DNA from: an uncultured Bacteroidales bacterium
GTDB taxonomy: Bacteria > Bacteroidota > Bacteroidia > Bacteroidales > P3
Length of the DNA stretch: 64,000 bases
Reading direction: 5' to 3'
NCBI GenBank assembly: GCA_900318175.1
Contig: ONJQ01000008.1
Coordinates: 29,173-93,172 of the forward strand
Position numbers and translations under genes: made by a program. Positions within the stretch are counted from its first letter, which is position 1, and every line of letters begins with the position of its first letter. Under the pieces are notes generated by a model. It did no database searches and was not told the DNA's origin. It saw nothing but the letters and a program-made list of their open reading frames with translations. Positions 1 through 10,455 of the stretch are shown piece after piece.

Positions 1-738
1 TATCTGGAAGAGCCCCACCTCTGCCGACATCTGGACAATAATCTGGATGGGGCGTTCCTTGCCTTTCTGAATCAGCACACGGTCGATAGAGTTGGCAGAA
101 TACTTGTGTATGTCGCCCATCTTGGGGGTAGAGTGAATCACGATGGGCACACGGGCGCGGCCCTTGGTCATGTCGCAGCCATCAGCAATGAGGACGATAC
201 CCGCCTCAATGGAATGGACCTTACGGGTGCCCATATGGCCGAGGATACCCTCCATGGCGGTGGAACGGATGACAACACGTCGCATTAAATCGCGCTCGTT
301 AGGCAAGTTCTTCTGCAGGATGCCGTCTATGATGTTATAGGCAAGAATGCCAGAGTAGAGTTCATGATCTTGGCGACTGATTGTCATGCCAAAGTCGTGA
401 CAGAACGAGGCAAGGGCAACGGCAGTGACGCTGTCGTCAAATGTGCCTACCTGCTCTGTCTGGAGTGTGGTAGGGATTCCGGCAGTGTACAGCAGTTTGA
501 GCATTCGCAAGGCGTTATGGCAAACCGTACGCATGTGCACGGGGCCGTGATCGTTATAGCCCAACCGGGTGATGGAGACCTTGTTGGCATAGTCCTGCAC
601 GGCTTGTATTTCTTTGTTGTTGATGAGGTCGTGGATGACGTGCAGCGGCAGGTTGTCCTCCTCTGGGGTGATGTCAATAAGCTCCTGCGTCAGACGCATT
701 AACCACTGCTCGACAGTTATTTCTTTTGGTGATTTCAT
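1..738 (-). CDS. HD-domain metal-dependent phosphohydrolase, C-terminus beyond window
   Basis: The reverse strand from the ATG at 738-736 stays open to base 1 (246 codons), so the gene runs off the left edge. The protein starts MKSPKEITVEQW and contains a His at about residue 69 in DHGPVHMRTV and the pair His114-Asp115 in SFCHDFGM. These are the spaced His and HD residues expected of the HD superfamily, whose members use one or two metals to hydrolyse phosphate esters such as nucleotides or cyclic nucleotides. A later stretch (EAGIVLIADGCDMTKGRAR) resembles the second metal-site region of HD proteins. There is no signal peptide, so it is probably cytoplasmic. The substrate cannot be told from sequence. 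A -7-type box lies directly upstream. The GC-rich codon use matches the housekeeping genes here, unlike the AT-rich cassette that follows. Confidence 0.75.
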   Translation of the reverse strand, partial: MKSPKEITVEQWLMRLTQELIDITPEEDNLPLHVIHDLINNKEIQAVQDYANKVSITRLGYNDHGPVHMRTVCHNALRMLKLLYTAGIPTTLQTEQVGTFDDSVTAVALASFCHDFGMTISRQDHELYSGILAYNIIDGILQKNLPNERDLMRRVVIRSTAMEGILGHMGTRKVHSIEAGIVLIADGCDMTKGRARVPIVIHSTPKMGDIHKYSANSIDRVLIQKGKERPIQIIVQMSAEVGLFQI

Positions 739-742
739 AGTG

Positions 743-776
743 CAAAAATACACAAATATTATCACATTGCGACAAA
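743..776 (-). promoter_or_regulatory. Bacteroidota-type promoter of the HD-domain gene
   Basis: On the minus strand a TATTTTTG box (743-750) fits the TAnnTTTG -7 consensus. A TTTG (773-776) lies 22 bp upstream, slightly wider than the usual 19-21. It sits immediately before the start codon at 738, so the leader would be very short. Confidence 0.5.
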
Positions 777-862
777 AAAACCGAAAGAAAGACATTCTCA
801 TATTAGCATTAATCAAAATAAAGCATCACAACCATGTCGCAACCAGCCAAGAATAGCAAGCT

Positions 863-899
863 GCAAAAAAAAAAGAGAGTACCCGTTTGGATACTCTCT
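863..899 (-). terminator. Hairpin terminator beside the groEL-tail copy
   Basis: The arms AGAGAGTA and TACTCTCT (874-899) enclose a short loop. On the minus strand a run of ten T follows (863-873). It occupies the same place relative to the groEL-tail repeat as the genuine groEL terminator does at 3294-3320, but the stem sequence is different. Confidence 0.7.
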
Positions 900-901
900 T
901 T

Positions 902-948
902 TTGATTATTGCTCTCCGCGAGCACACGGTTAGTACATTCCGCCTATT
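902..948 (-). repeat. Direct repeat copy 1: displaced groEL 3' end
   Basis: These 47 bases match 3321-3368 with only about three differences (one substitution and one missing base in the spacer, one substitution near the end). Read on the minus strand they give the last GroEL codons GMY, a stop, and the 3' untranslated segment leading to a terminator. No GroEL coding similarity continues upstream of this point, so it is an isolated tail and not a whole gene duplicate. With the genuine tail it brackets the HigBA cassette. Confidence 0.85.
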
Positions 949-1098
949 TAACCCTTGCCGGGATTGCACCCACTTCTGTCTCGGAAGACACCCGATGACG
1001 AAAACGGTGAATAATTTCCTCGTCAAGTTCGGCGACCCAAAATCATTCTCACATCCTTGACAATAGCCCCAGAAAATTACATAATAATATAAAATAAT

Positions 1099-1129
1099 TT
1101 TGCCAAATCTAATTTAATTCGTATCTTTG
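1099..1129 (+). promoter_or_regulatory. Promoter of the higBA operon
   Basis: TTTG (1099-1102), 19 bp, then TATCTTTG (1122-1129). This is an almost ideal Bacteroidota sigma-ABfr promoter, 26 bp before the higB start. Confidence 0.8.
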
Positions 1130-1154
1130 CATTGTCAAGATAAGTATTAATAGG

Positions 1155-1451
1155 ATGAGAATTGTTTCAAAAAAGACGATAAGTCAATACGTTGTAAACA
1201 ACCCACAGGCAATGAGGCCTCTTGATGACTGGTATAATAAGACAAAAGAAGCCGACTGGCACAATTTCGCCGACATACGCCGCACTTTCGCTACAGTGTC
1301 ACAAGTGGGGAACGACCGCTATGTGTTTAACATAAAGGGCAACGACTACCGCTTGGTGGTAATCATACTCTTCACACCACATACGGTCTACATCCGCTTT
1401 ATCGGGACACACGAAGAATATGACAAAATAAAAGACATTCAAAACATTTGA
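1155..1451 (+). CDS. higB: HigB-type mRNA interferase toxin
   Basis: A 98-aa protein of the HigB branch of the RelE/ParE toxin fold (E. coli YgjN type). Such toxins cleave mRNA in the ribosome when freed from their antitoxin. Diagnostic features are the N-terminal helix ending in a WYNKTKEADW segment, the NFADIRRTF stretch, the strand YVFNIKGNDYRLVV, and the C-terminal VYIRFIGTHEEYDKI where the conserved HxxYDK-like motif lies. The toxin comes first and the antitoxin gene begins 3 bases after its stop, the usual higBA order. It has its own strong promoter and is AT-rich compared with neighbours, consistent with acquisition. It sits inside the pair of groEL-tail repeats. The toxin looks intact. 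Confidence 0.9.
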   Translation: MRIVSKKTISQYVVNNPQAMRPLDDWYNKTKEADWHNFADIRRTFATVSQVGNDRYVFNIKGNDYRLVVIILFTPHTVYIRFIGTHEEYDKIKDIQNI

Positions 1452-1454
1452 GAT

Positions 1455-1826
1455 ATGGCACATATTAAGAACGAAGCAGCCTACGAGGCCGCAATGGCAA
1501 GAATAGAAGAACTTCTGAAAGTGGTGTCGGACGATATGCCGTTGACCGACCCGCGCATGGCCGAACTGGATATGCTTTCTGAACTTGTGGAAGAATACGA
1601 AGACCTCAACTATCCGTTCCCTCCGCCAGAGATGATGCTTACCGAGGCAATCAAAGAGAGCCTTCACAAAAAGAAAATGACCCAACGCGAAGCTGCCGCC
1701 CTGCTGGGCATATCGGCACCGCATTTCAGCGAAATTGTGCGCGGCAAGACAGAACCATCCCTGCCATTAGCACGTAACATCAGCCGTAAGCTCGACATTC
1801 CTGCCGAGATTGTACTGGGTGTGTAA
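1455..1826 (+). CDS. higA: HigA-type antitoxin, XRE-family helix-turn-helix
   Basis: A 123-aa protein that should bind and neutralise the adjacent HigB toxin and repress the operon. The N-terminal half (about residues 1-65) is acidic and helical, as in long HigA/YgjM antitoxins. The C-terminal half (about 66-123) is an XRE helix-turn-helix, with MTQREAAALLGI as the first helices and SEIVRGKTEPSL around the recognition region. It starts 3 bases after the higB stop and is clearly co-transcribed. Autorepression at the promoter at 1099-1129 is expected for the family but no operator was proven by eye. Confidence 0.88.
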   Translation: MAHIKNEAAYEAAMARIEELLKVVSDDMPLTDPRMAELDMLSELVEEYEDLNYPFPPPEMMLTEAIKESLHKKKMTQREAAALLGISAPHFSEIVRGKTEPSLPLARNISRKLDIPAEIVLGV

Positions 1827-1976
1827 CAGCTGTCAGCAATCTATTTACAATACCGTCAACGCCCTCGATTGTAAGCTCGGTGATGCCGTCCTTGAACACT
1901 TGTTAGTGCCACTCTGAGGGAGCGACAGAACCATCCATTCTATTCATCACATTTATTTAATAAAAAGAAGATTTTC

Positions 1977-3218
1977 ATGGAATTGTATGCAATAGTAAAA
2001 AAAGAGGACAGCGAAAAGCTTTACCTCTATAAAGAAACAATCACGCCCACCGATGAATATTGCAAAAAAGCATGCACCAAACAAATAGGGACAAAGGAGA
2101 TACTGCTCAATATGTATTGTTGGGGAGATTTATCCAGCAGATACTCTAATTATCTTCCGAATGCATCTGACGAAGAAGAGAAAGACCCACTGGTAGAAAA
2201 TAGGAAAATGGCTTATGCAATGTGGAAACAATCTGCCGAGTTGTATGAAAAAAAGAAGGTTATTGCATTATCACACCGCAGAGGCGGGTGGCACTGTGAT
2301 AGTTGGGATTTTGGACAAAATGTCACCTTCTCTATTAGAACAAACTTTGGATTTGGGAGTGCAAGCTATTTTGACGTTGTATACAAATATAAAAATCTAC
2401 AGTTAACCAGTTTCTCCCATTTCGTGAAGTATAAAAATTCAACATACGCTTCCGTAATGAGATGCACGATTTCCTATGGCGTAATATACGAGAACTGGGA
2501 AGTGATGATGAACAATTGTATCGCATTTTACAATTCATTAGTAGAACATGATGTTTCGTTTATTTTCGATTGGGTAAATGACCAATTGTACACTTTGATA
2601 AATGGATTGAGATCATTTGTTAAAGATGATTCTTATAATTTCGAGACAGTATTTCGTGGGGTGAGCAAAAAAACAAGAATAACTGGGGATGACTATTGGA
2701 TAGTCCGAGCTGACAAGATGACGCAAAGTCTTGAATTTATTAAGAACCTAAAAGAGCTCCCAATTGAAACTGATGGAATAAAGATAGGAACTGAAATTGT
2801 AAACCTTTGCAAAGAGTTTCTCCCTCATTTGAATGATAAAATCAATCAAACCATTACACTGGAATCGTTTCTAAAAGAACGTCTCGAAAGAATGAAAAAA
2901 GACTTTTCGGAACTGTTGAGAGAAGAGCAATCATTCTACCATTATCGCCGAGTTGGAATTGCTCGATGTATTGGAAAAACAATTAACCGAATTGATACAG
3001 TTGTACTTGTAGGCACATTATACTACCGGTATAATCGCTTGGGAAAAATGAATAGTCGTAGAAAAAAACAAAAAAAAACGTGGAATTCCAAAGTAACGGC
3101 ATCTGTGGACCAACTGTATTATGTACACAAAGAACTGGAGAAAGCACAGAACTTACTGGTATCTTTACAAAAGAACCACTCACAAATAATAGAACAGCTA
3201 AAAAAAATAGATAATTGA
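1977..3218 (+). CDS. Unknown 413-aa protein in the HigBA cassette
   Basis: No family recognised. The protein has no signal peptide or clear membrane helix. The first 250 residues are rich in aromatic residues (for example WHCDSWDFGQ and NFGFGSASYFDVVYKY), suggesting a beta-rich globular domain. From about residue 265 it turns into charged helices with coiled-coil character (FLKERLERMKKDFSELL, then a C-terminal helix ending KKNHSQIIEQLKKID). A basic Lys/Arg run (RRKKQKK) lies near residue 365. Base composition is markedly AT-rich and codon use differs from groEL and the HD gene. It is on the same strand as higBA, separated by about 150 bp without an obvious terminator. It could be a cargo gene, for example a defence or phage-related protein, but nothing in the sequence proves that. 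Confidence 0.7.
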   Translation: MELYAIVKKEDSEKLYLYKETITPTDEYCKKACTKQIGTKEILLNMYCWGDLSSRYSNYLPNASDEEEKDPLVENRKMAYAMWKQSAELYEKKKVIALSHRRGGWHCDSWDFGQNVTFSIRTNFGFGSASYFDVVYKYKNLQLTSFSHFVKYKNSTYASVMRCTISYGVIYENWEVMMNNCIAFYNSLVEHDVSFIFDWVNDQLYTLINGLRSFVKDDSYNFETVFRGVSKKTRITGDDYWIVRADKMTQSLEFIKNLKELPIETDGIKIGTEIVNLCKEFLPHLNDKINQTITLESFLKERLERMKKDFSELLREEQSFYHYRRVGIARCIGKTINRIDTVVLVGTLYYRYNRLGKMNSRRKKQKKTWNSKVTASVDQLYYVHKELEKAQNLLVSLQKNHSQIIEQLKKIDN

Positions 3219-3280
3219 TTTTTATATTAATCGCCCATACCTGTGAGGAGTTTATCTCCCTACTTGTGACTCATTATTAA

Positions 3281-3320
3281 AAAACAAAAAAACGAAAGGG
3301 TGCCCGAGGGACACCCTTTC
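3281..3320 (-). terminator. groESL operon terminator
   Basis: Perfect stem GAAAGGGTG with CACCCTTTC (3294-3320) followed on the minus strand by a T-rich tract (3281-3293). It lies 30 bases after the groEL stop. The plus-strand reading also ends the unknown gene at 3218, although with a weaker T tract. Confidence 0.8.
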
Positions 3321-5029
<1,709 letters not shown>

Positions 5030-5053
5030 TCAGTTTATTCCGAATTATCTTAC

Positions 5054-5323
5054 TTAAATAATAGCGTACACGTCGCTTTCTTTCATAATCATGTACTTCA
5101 CACCGTCAATCTCGACTTCGGTGCCACTGTACTTGCCATACAGCACATGGTCGCCCACCTTCAAGGTCATCTCGTGGTCCTTAGTGCCTTTGCCAACGGC
5201 AATCACTTTGCCTCTCTGGGGTTTCTCTTTTGCGGTGTCAGGGATAATGATTCCCGAAGCGGTCTTTTGTTCGGCCTCAGCGGGCTGAATCAGAACACGG
5301 TCTGCTAATGGTTGAATGTTCAT
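5054..5323 (-). CDS. groES: Co-chaperonin GroES
   Basis: The 89-aa protein has the full co-chaperonin layout: N-terminal [10 protein letters not shown] strand, the mobile loop ([15 protein letters not shown]) that contacts GroEL, the GKVIAVGKG core and the [13 protein letters not shown] strand. It caps the GroEL ring. First gene of the groESL operon. I saw no CIRCE operator, which fits Bacteroidota, and no convincing -7 box in the 180 bp upstream. Confidence 0.98.
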   Translation of the reverse strand: MNIQPLADRVLIQPAEAEQKTASGIIIPDTAKEKPQRGKVIAVGKGTKDHEMTLKVGDHVLYGKYSGTEVEIDGVKYMIMKESDVYAII

Positions 5324-5504
5324 AGTTCTATAATTTTTTTTGTTTATTAATCGTTGTTTGTTTTATATGTTTTTTGCATCATTGCATCTATCACCTTGCA
5401 TAAATCGTGCCAATTCTAACATCCACCCGATAAACTGACAATATGTCACACAATATTTCACCCGCCGTTCCGTTAAAGCAAAACATTATAAATATACCAG
5501 CTAT

Positions 5505-6293
5505 ATGCTTTTATCCGAAATCATCCAATACCTCGACAGCGAGTTCCACCCCGAATATCAAGAGGATTACGACAATTCTGGCTTTCTGCTTGGCAACCCT
5601 GACGACGACTGCACTGGTGCCCTGGTCGCTCTTGACCTCACCCCTGCTGTAATTGACGAAGCTCTCGCCGTTGGCGCCAACCTCATTGTCACCCATCATC
5701 CTTTCATCTTCAGTGGCATCAAGCGCATCACCCCTGACAATGCCACTGGCCGATCAATCATCACATTGATAAAGAACAACATTGCCGTTTATGCCGCCCA
5801 CACCAACCTCGACAATCTGAAAAACGGCATCAACGGCATCCTCGCCTTCCAGCTTGGACTGACAGATTGTCACATCCTGCGTCCTCTTCAGGCCACTTCG
5901 TCACCCGACATCGGTGCCGGAATGATTGGCTCACTCCCCTACCCCTTGCCCACCTCCGCCTTTCTCGAACAGGTCAAAGCCACCCTTGGCCTTCCCTTGC
6001 TCCGCGTCAGCGACATCGCCACCCCTGTCGTAAGCCGTGTAGCCATCTGCGGTGGTGCTGGCAGCTTCCTTATCGGCGATGCCATCCGCCAGCAAGCCGA
6101 CATCTACCTCACTGGCGACCTTAAATACCACGATTTCCAACGTGCCGAAGGTTGCATCACCCTCGCCGACATCGGCCATTACGAAAGCGAACAATTCGCC
6201 AAACAACTTATTTATTCCGTTATATCAAAAAAATTTAGTAATTTTGCATGTTTCATTAGCCAGCAAGGCAAAAGCTTTGTCAGCTATATGTAG
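5505..6293 (+). CDS. Nif3-like dinuclear metal centre protein
   Basis: A 262-aa member of the Nif3/YbgI family of hexameric proteins with a two-metal centre. The molecular role is still poorly defined; some databases call it GTP cyclohydrolase 1 type 2. Metal ligands expected for the family are visible: the HH pair in IVTHHPFIFSG, the AHTNLD segment, and the C-terminal DIGHYESE. It is the short form, without the roughly 100-residue PII-like insertion common in many Bacteroidota homologues. The zinc-ribbon gene follows 42 bp downstream, a pairing common in this phylum, so the two are probably co-transcribed. Confidence 0.92.
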   Translation: MLLSEIIQYLDSEFHPEYQEDYDNSGFLLGNPDDDCTGALVALDLTPAVIDEALAVGANLIVTHHPFIFSGIKRITPDNATGRSIITLIKNNIAVYAAHTNLDNLKNGINGILAFQLGLTDCHILRPLQATSSPDIGAGMIGSLPYPLPTSAFLEQVKATLGLPLLRVSDIATPVVSRVAICGGAGSFLIGDAIRQQADIYLTGDLKYHDFQRAEGCITLADIGHYESEQFAKQLIYSVISKKFSNFACFISQQGKSFVSYM

Positions 6294-6335
6294 TTGTAAT
6301 ATAGAATTTTAATTTATATTTATATTTATCGCACA

Positions 6336-7160
6336 ATGACGAAAAAAGTCACAACACCCGAAGTCACGGAACAGCCCATCGCCGAGAACACCCAGCAAAT
6401 GTCCGATGTCGACGTTGCCACCGAGCGCCGTCTCGTAGCCCTCTACACCCTTCAGCTGGTTGACTCCGAAATCGACAAAATCCAAATCATCCGTGGCGAA
6501 CTGCCCCAGGCCATTCAGGACCTCGAAGACGAAATCGCCGGCCTCCAGACACGCATCAGCAACTTCAAGGAGAACATCGCCGAGCAGAACAGCAATATCG
6601 CCAAACGCAATAGCGACATTGCCGACCACCAGGCCATGATCAAGAAGTACGAGAAGCAGCAGGACAACGTGCGCAACAACCGCGAGTTCGAAGCCATCAA
6701 CAAGGAAATCGAGTTCCAAAACCTCGAAATCCAGCTCTGCGAACGTCGCAACCGCGATTCCAACAACAAAATCAAAGAACTCGAACAGCACATCTCCGCT
6801 GCCGAACTGCTGATAAAGAAATGCAATGCTGAGCTCGAATCCAAGAAGACTGAACTCGACAGCATCATCGAAGAGACCAAAAAGGACGAAGTGCGCTTCC
6901 GCAACAAATCCGCCGAGCAGGAGAAATTCATCGACGAACACTACCTTGTTGCTTACAAACGCATCCGCAAACAGGCCCGCAACGGTCTTGCCGTCGTCAC
7001 CATCGACCGCGACGCTTGCGGTGGCTGCTTCAGCAAAATCCCTCCCCAGCGCCAGAGCGAAATCAAGATGCACAAAAAAGTCATCGTTTGCGAACACTGT
7101 GGCCGCATGCTTGTCGACGACGACATCGCCCAAAAAGCACAAGAACAGCTCAACAAATAA
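6336..7160 (+). CDS. Coiled-coil protein with C4 zinc ribbon
   Basis: The 274-aa protein consists of a long coiled coil (about residues 30-200, heptad-like runs such as KKCNAELESKKTELDS) and a C-terminal treble of cysteines: ACGGC and CEHCG, a CxxC...CxxC zinc ribbon (about residues 230-256). This architecture defines the CT398/Cgl-type zinc-ribbon family found beside nif3-like genes. Function is unproven; nucleic-acid or protein binding has been suggested for the family. It starts with an Ala/Thr-rich acidic tail. Confidence 0.88.
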   Translation: MTKKVTTPEVTEQPIAENTQQMSDVDVATERRLVALYTLQLVDSEIDKIQIIRGELPQAIQDLEDEIAGLQTRISNFKENIAEQNSNIAKRNSDIADHQAMIKKYEKQQDNVRNNREFEAINKEIEFQNLEIQLCERRNRDSNNKIKELEQHISAAELLIKKCNAELESKKTELDSIIEETKKDEVRFRNKSAEQEKFIDEHYLVAYKRIRKQARNGLAVVTIDRDACGGCFSKIPPQRQSEIKMHKKVIVCEHCGRMLVDDDIAQKAQEQLNK

Positions 7161-7233
7161 CCCTGTTCCTTTGAACCGCGTTCAATCGCCTTCATCATAC
7201 AAATTGTCTCATTAACGAAATAACACAATCATC

Positions 7234-8733
7234 ATGACCCACTATATTAATCCCGACGAACGGCTCACCATTGCCAAGATTCGCGAAATAGTCGAAAACC
7301 ACCATACCCTCGCCCTCAGCGACGAGGCCAAGCGCCGCATCCAGAAATGCCGCGACTACCTCAACCGCAAAATGGAAACTCAGAAGGAACCCATCTACGG
7401 TGTCACCACCGGCTTCGGCTCCCTCTGCAACATCTCCATCAGCAAAGAGCAGCTCAGCCAGCTGCAAAAGAACCTCGTCATGAGCCACGCTTGCGGCGTA
7501 GGCGACGAAGTCCCCGCCGAAGTTGTCCGCCTCATGCTCCTGCTCAAAGCCCAGAATTTCTGCTTTGGCTACAGCGGTGCCCAGCTCCAAACCGTCCAGC
7601 GTCTCATCGACTGCTACAACAACGACGTCCTTCCCGTTGTCTACCAGCAAGGCAGCCTCGGTGCCAGCGGCGACCTCTGCCCCTTGGCCAACCTCATGCT
7701 CCCTGCCATCCTCGGCCTTGGCGACGTCTATTGGAAAGGCCGTCGCTGCGACGTCAAGGAGGTCTACACCGCTCTCGGCTGGCAGCCCATCGAGTTGCAA
7801 AGCAAAGAGGGCCTCGCCCTCCTCAACGGCACCCAGTTCATGAGCAGCTACGCTGTATGGTGCGTCCTTAAAGCCCAGCGTCTCAGCCGTCAGGCCGACA
7901 TGCTCCTCTCGCTCAGCCTCGACGCCTTCGACGGCCGCATCGAACCCTTCTACGAGAGCCTCCACATGGTTCGCCCCCACAAAGGCCAGCTCGAAACCGC
8001 TGCCGCCGTCCGCAAATACACCGAGGGCAGCCAGATCATCTCCCGCCACAAGGAGCACGTCCAGGATCCCTACAGCTTCCGTTGCGCCCCGCAGGTCCAC
8101 GGCGCCGCCAAGGACACTATCGCCTACGTAGCCTCTGTTGTCGAGACCGAAATCAACTCCACCACCGACAACCCCATTGTCCTCCCCGACGAGGACATGG
8201 TCATCTCCGGCGGTCACTTCCACGGTGAACCCTTGGCCATGGTGCTCGACTTCCTCGCCATTGCCGTTGCCGAACTGGGCAGCATCAGCGAGCGTCGCAC
8301 CTACCAACTCATCGACGCCAAGCGCGGCCTCCCCTCATTCCTCGTGGCAAAACCCGGCCTCAACAGCGGCTTCATGATTCCGCAGTACGCTGCCGCCTCC
8401 ATCGTCAGCCAGAGCAAGCAGCTCTGTACCCCCTGCAGTGTCGACAGCATCCCCAGCAGCCAGAACCAGGAAGACCTCGTCAGCATGGGCGGCAACGCTG
8501 CCACCAAGTGCTACCGCGTCATGGAAAACACCGAGCGTGTCATGGCCATCGAACTCTTCGATGCCGCTCAAGCCCTCGACTTCCGTCACCAGGAAGGACT
8601 TAAGAGCAGCCCCTTCATCGAGAACCTCATTGCCGACTACCGCAAGACCGTCAACTTCGTCGACATCGACCAGATTATGTACAAGCACATCCACGCCAGC
8701 GTCCGTTTCCTCCAAGAGATGAAACTCGACTAA
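7234..8733 (+). CDS. hutH: Histidine ammonia-lyase
   Basis: The 499-aa enzyme deaminates histidine to trans-urocanate, the first step of histidine degradation. The catalytic MIO prosthetic group forms from Ala144-Ser145-Gly146 in GSLGASGDLCPLANL. Other active-site segments are YGVTTGFGSL (with the catalytic Tyr), QDPYSFRCAPQVHGA, and the STTDNPIV loop. Length and motifs are complete. The other hut genes (hutU, hutI and a formiminotransferase) are not in this window, so it stands alone here. It is the last gene before a strong terminator. Codon use is GC-rich and matches the neighbours. Confidence 0.96.
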   Translation: MTHYINPDERLTIAKIREIVENHHTLALSDEAKRRIQKCRDYLNRKMETQKEPIYGVTTGFGSLCNISISKEQLSQLQKNLVMSHACGVGDEVPAEVVRLMLLLKAQNFCFGYSGAQLQTVQRLIDCYNNDVLPVVYQQGSLGASGDLCPLANLMLPAILGLGDVYWKGRRCDVKEVYTALGWQPIELQSKEGLALLNGTQFMSSYAVWCVLKAQRLSRQADMLLSLSLDAFDGRIEPFYESLHMVRPHKGQLETAAAVRKYTEGSQIISRHKEHVQDPYSFRCAPQVHGAAKDTIAYVASVVETEINSTTDNPIVLPDEDMVISGGHFHGEPLAMVLDFLAIAVAELGSISERRTYQLIDAKRGLPSFLVAKPGLNSGFMIPQYAAASIVSQSKQLCTPCSVDSIPSSQNQEDLVSMGGNAATKCYRVMENTERVMAIELFDAAQALDFRHQEGLKSSPFIENLIADYRKTVNFVDIDQIMYKHIHASVRFLQEMKLD

Positions 8734-8758
8734 AATTGCAAGTGCTGACACTCATATC

Positions 8759-8793
8759 GAGGCATCCCCAACCAAGGGGATGCCTCTTTTTTT
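8759..8793 (+). terminator. hutH terminator
   Basis: Perfect 11-bp stem GAGGCATCCCC with GGGGATGCCTC around a 6-base loop, followed by a run of T. It lies 26 bases after the hutH stop. Confidence 0.92.
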
Positions 8794-8934
8794 GTATTAT
8801 AGTCATTTTGCAGGCGGTGACATGCCGAAAAGCGAGATATTTTGTATCTTCTGTTCGGACTCTCTTTTGTTCATTTCAACTTCCATTTTGGGCAGTTGGG
8901 ATAGATATCCCCGTCCCACTCTTGATAATGTATG

Positions 8935-8942
8935 TACTTTTG
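8935..8942 (+). promoter_or_regulatory. -7 box of the efflux operon
   Basis: TACTTTTG fits TAnnTTTG and lies 21 bp before the chosen TolC-family start. No good -33 box was seen at the usual spacing. Confidence 0.5.
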
Positions 8943-8963
8943 CATCATCAAAAAAAGTACGAC

Positions 8964-10439
8964 ATGATACGCAAAACATTGACATTATTAACCTTGTGTT
9001 TTATTCCGGTGCTTCTTTCGGCACAACAGTGCGTCACTTTGGAAGAGTGTCGCCAACGAGCCCTTGAGGCCAACAAAGGATTAAAACGAGCCGAAATCAA
9101 ACGTACCGAAACCGCGGCCCTGGAAAAAGTGGCGCTTTGGCAAATGCTCCCAAAAGTGAGTGCCAACGGTACATATTCCTGGATGCAGAAAGAGGTCAAC
9201 CTACTCAGCAAAGAGCAGCGTGACGAAATCAACTCTATGGGAACCAGTGTCCAAAGCAATATCAACCAAGCCATCACCGACGAACTAACCAACCTCGGCT
9301 TGAACAGTGATGTTGTGGGTCCTGCAGTCGACAACATCTTGCACAACACCCGCATCGAGAATGCGCTAAATAATGCCGGACAACGAATCACTGATGCACT
9401 TGAACTTAACACCCACACCGTAGCTCTTGGCACGGTTACCGTCTCCCAGCCCCTCTTTATGGGTGGCAAACTGTTGGCACTTTATCGCACCGCAAGTTTG
9501 ACCAACAGCCTCTCGGGCGTTGCATACGACCAGCAGCGCGAGGCAACCCTTGTCGCTGTCGACGAAGCCTATTGGCAGGTGGTTTCAGTTCAGCATAAAA
9601 AAGAGGTGGCAGAAAAATATGCCGCCCTCCTGCAGACGCTTTACAATAACGTTGACGAGATGGTCAAGGCCGATGTCGCCACAGAGGGAGACCTCACCCG
9701 TGTCCGTGTGAAACTCAACGAGGCTCAGATGAATCTCACCAAAGCCACCAACGGCCTGCTCCTTGCAAAAATGTTGCTGGCCCAACGCTGTGGCATGCCC
9801 CTCGACACCGTCTTCACGGTAGCCGACGAGGGTCTCTCCTCTTTTGCCGAAGGGTCGTCTGTCCCCGAAAACATCAACTTGGACAACATCTACAGCCGTC
9901 GCAGCGAGATGAAGATGCTTCACATTAGCGATAGTATTGCGCAGCAAAGTGTTCGAATTGCCCGCTCCACGTTGATGCCCAATATCGGACTGACTGCTGG
10001 CTATCTCTTCTCTAACCCCAACATCTTCGATGGTTTCAAAAACGAGTTCAACGGCTCCTTCATGGCCGGCTTGGCGGTCAACATCCCCATAGCCCACCCA
10101 GGCAGTTTCTATGCGCTCAAGGCCGCCAAGGCCAAACGCTGCGAAGTGGCATACCAGATTGAAGAAGCTCAGGATTTGATAGAACTGCAGGTAAACAAAC
10201 TCAACTACGAACTGACCTTGGCTTATAAGAAACTGACCCAAGCGCAAAGTAACCTCGACAATGCCGAGGAGAACCTCAAACTTGCCAACGAGAGTTTTCA
10301 GGCTGGTGTGTGCAGCAGTAGCGACCTTATGGCCGCCCAAACTGCTTGGCTGTCCGCTCAAAGCGAGGTCGTCGACGCTCAAATAGAGATAGCCATGAGC
10401 CGTGTCTATCTTCGTCAAGCCATGGGAATTAACCAATAA
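8964..10439 (+). CDS. TolC-family outer-membrane efflux protein
   Basis: Outer-membrane channel partner of the HlyD/ABC-2 exporter encoded next. The open frame extends upstream to 8736, but the ATG at 8964 is chosen because it gives a signal peptide (MIRKTLTLLTLCFIPVLLSAQ) and follows a -7 box, whereas the upstream part overlaps the hutH terminator. The mature 470 or so residues show the family pattern of two long helical repeats: TLEECRQRALEANKGLK near the start and LAYKKLTQAQSNLDNAEENLKLA and GVCSSSDLMAAQTAWLSAQSE near the end, which match OEP domains. The 17-bp gap to the next gene indicates an operon. Confidence 0.92.
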   Translation: MIRKTLTLLTLCFIPVLLSAQQCVTLEECRQRALEANKGLKRAEIKRTETAALEKVALWQMLPKVSANGTYSWMQKEVNLLSKEQRDEINSMGTSVQSNINQAITDELTNLGLNSDVVGPAVDNILHNTRIENALNNAGQRITDALELNTHTVALGTVTVSQPLFMGGKLLALYRTASLTNSLSGVAYDQQREATLVAVDEAYWQVVSVQHKKEVAEKYAALLQTLYNNVDEMVKADVATEGDLTRVRVKLNEAQMNLTKATNGLLLAKMLLAQRCGMPLDTVFTVADEGLSSFAEGSSVPENINLDNIYSRRSEMKMLHISDSIAQQSVRIARSTLMPNIGLTAGYLFSNPNIFDGFKNEFNGSFMAGLAVNIPIAHPGSFYALKAAKAKRCEVAYQIEEAQDLIELQVNKLNYELTLAYKKLTQAQSNLDNAEENLKLANESFQAGVCSSSDLMAAQTAWLSAQSEVVDAQIEIAMSRVYLRQAMGINQ

Positions 10440-10455
10440 CAAATCAATACTCTAT

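Noticed and set aside
826-1026. 66-codon minus-strand frame near the groEL-tail copy
   Set aside because: It reads through the displaced groEL tail in a different frame and across the terminator, so it is not a gene.
948-1030. Possible tRNA downstream of the groEL-tail copy
   Set aside because: I looked because integrated elements often target tRNA genes, but no acceptor stem or TPsiC loop pattern can be folded from this segment.
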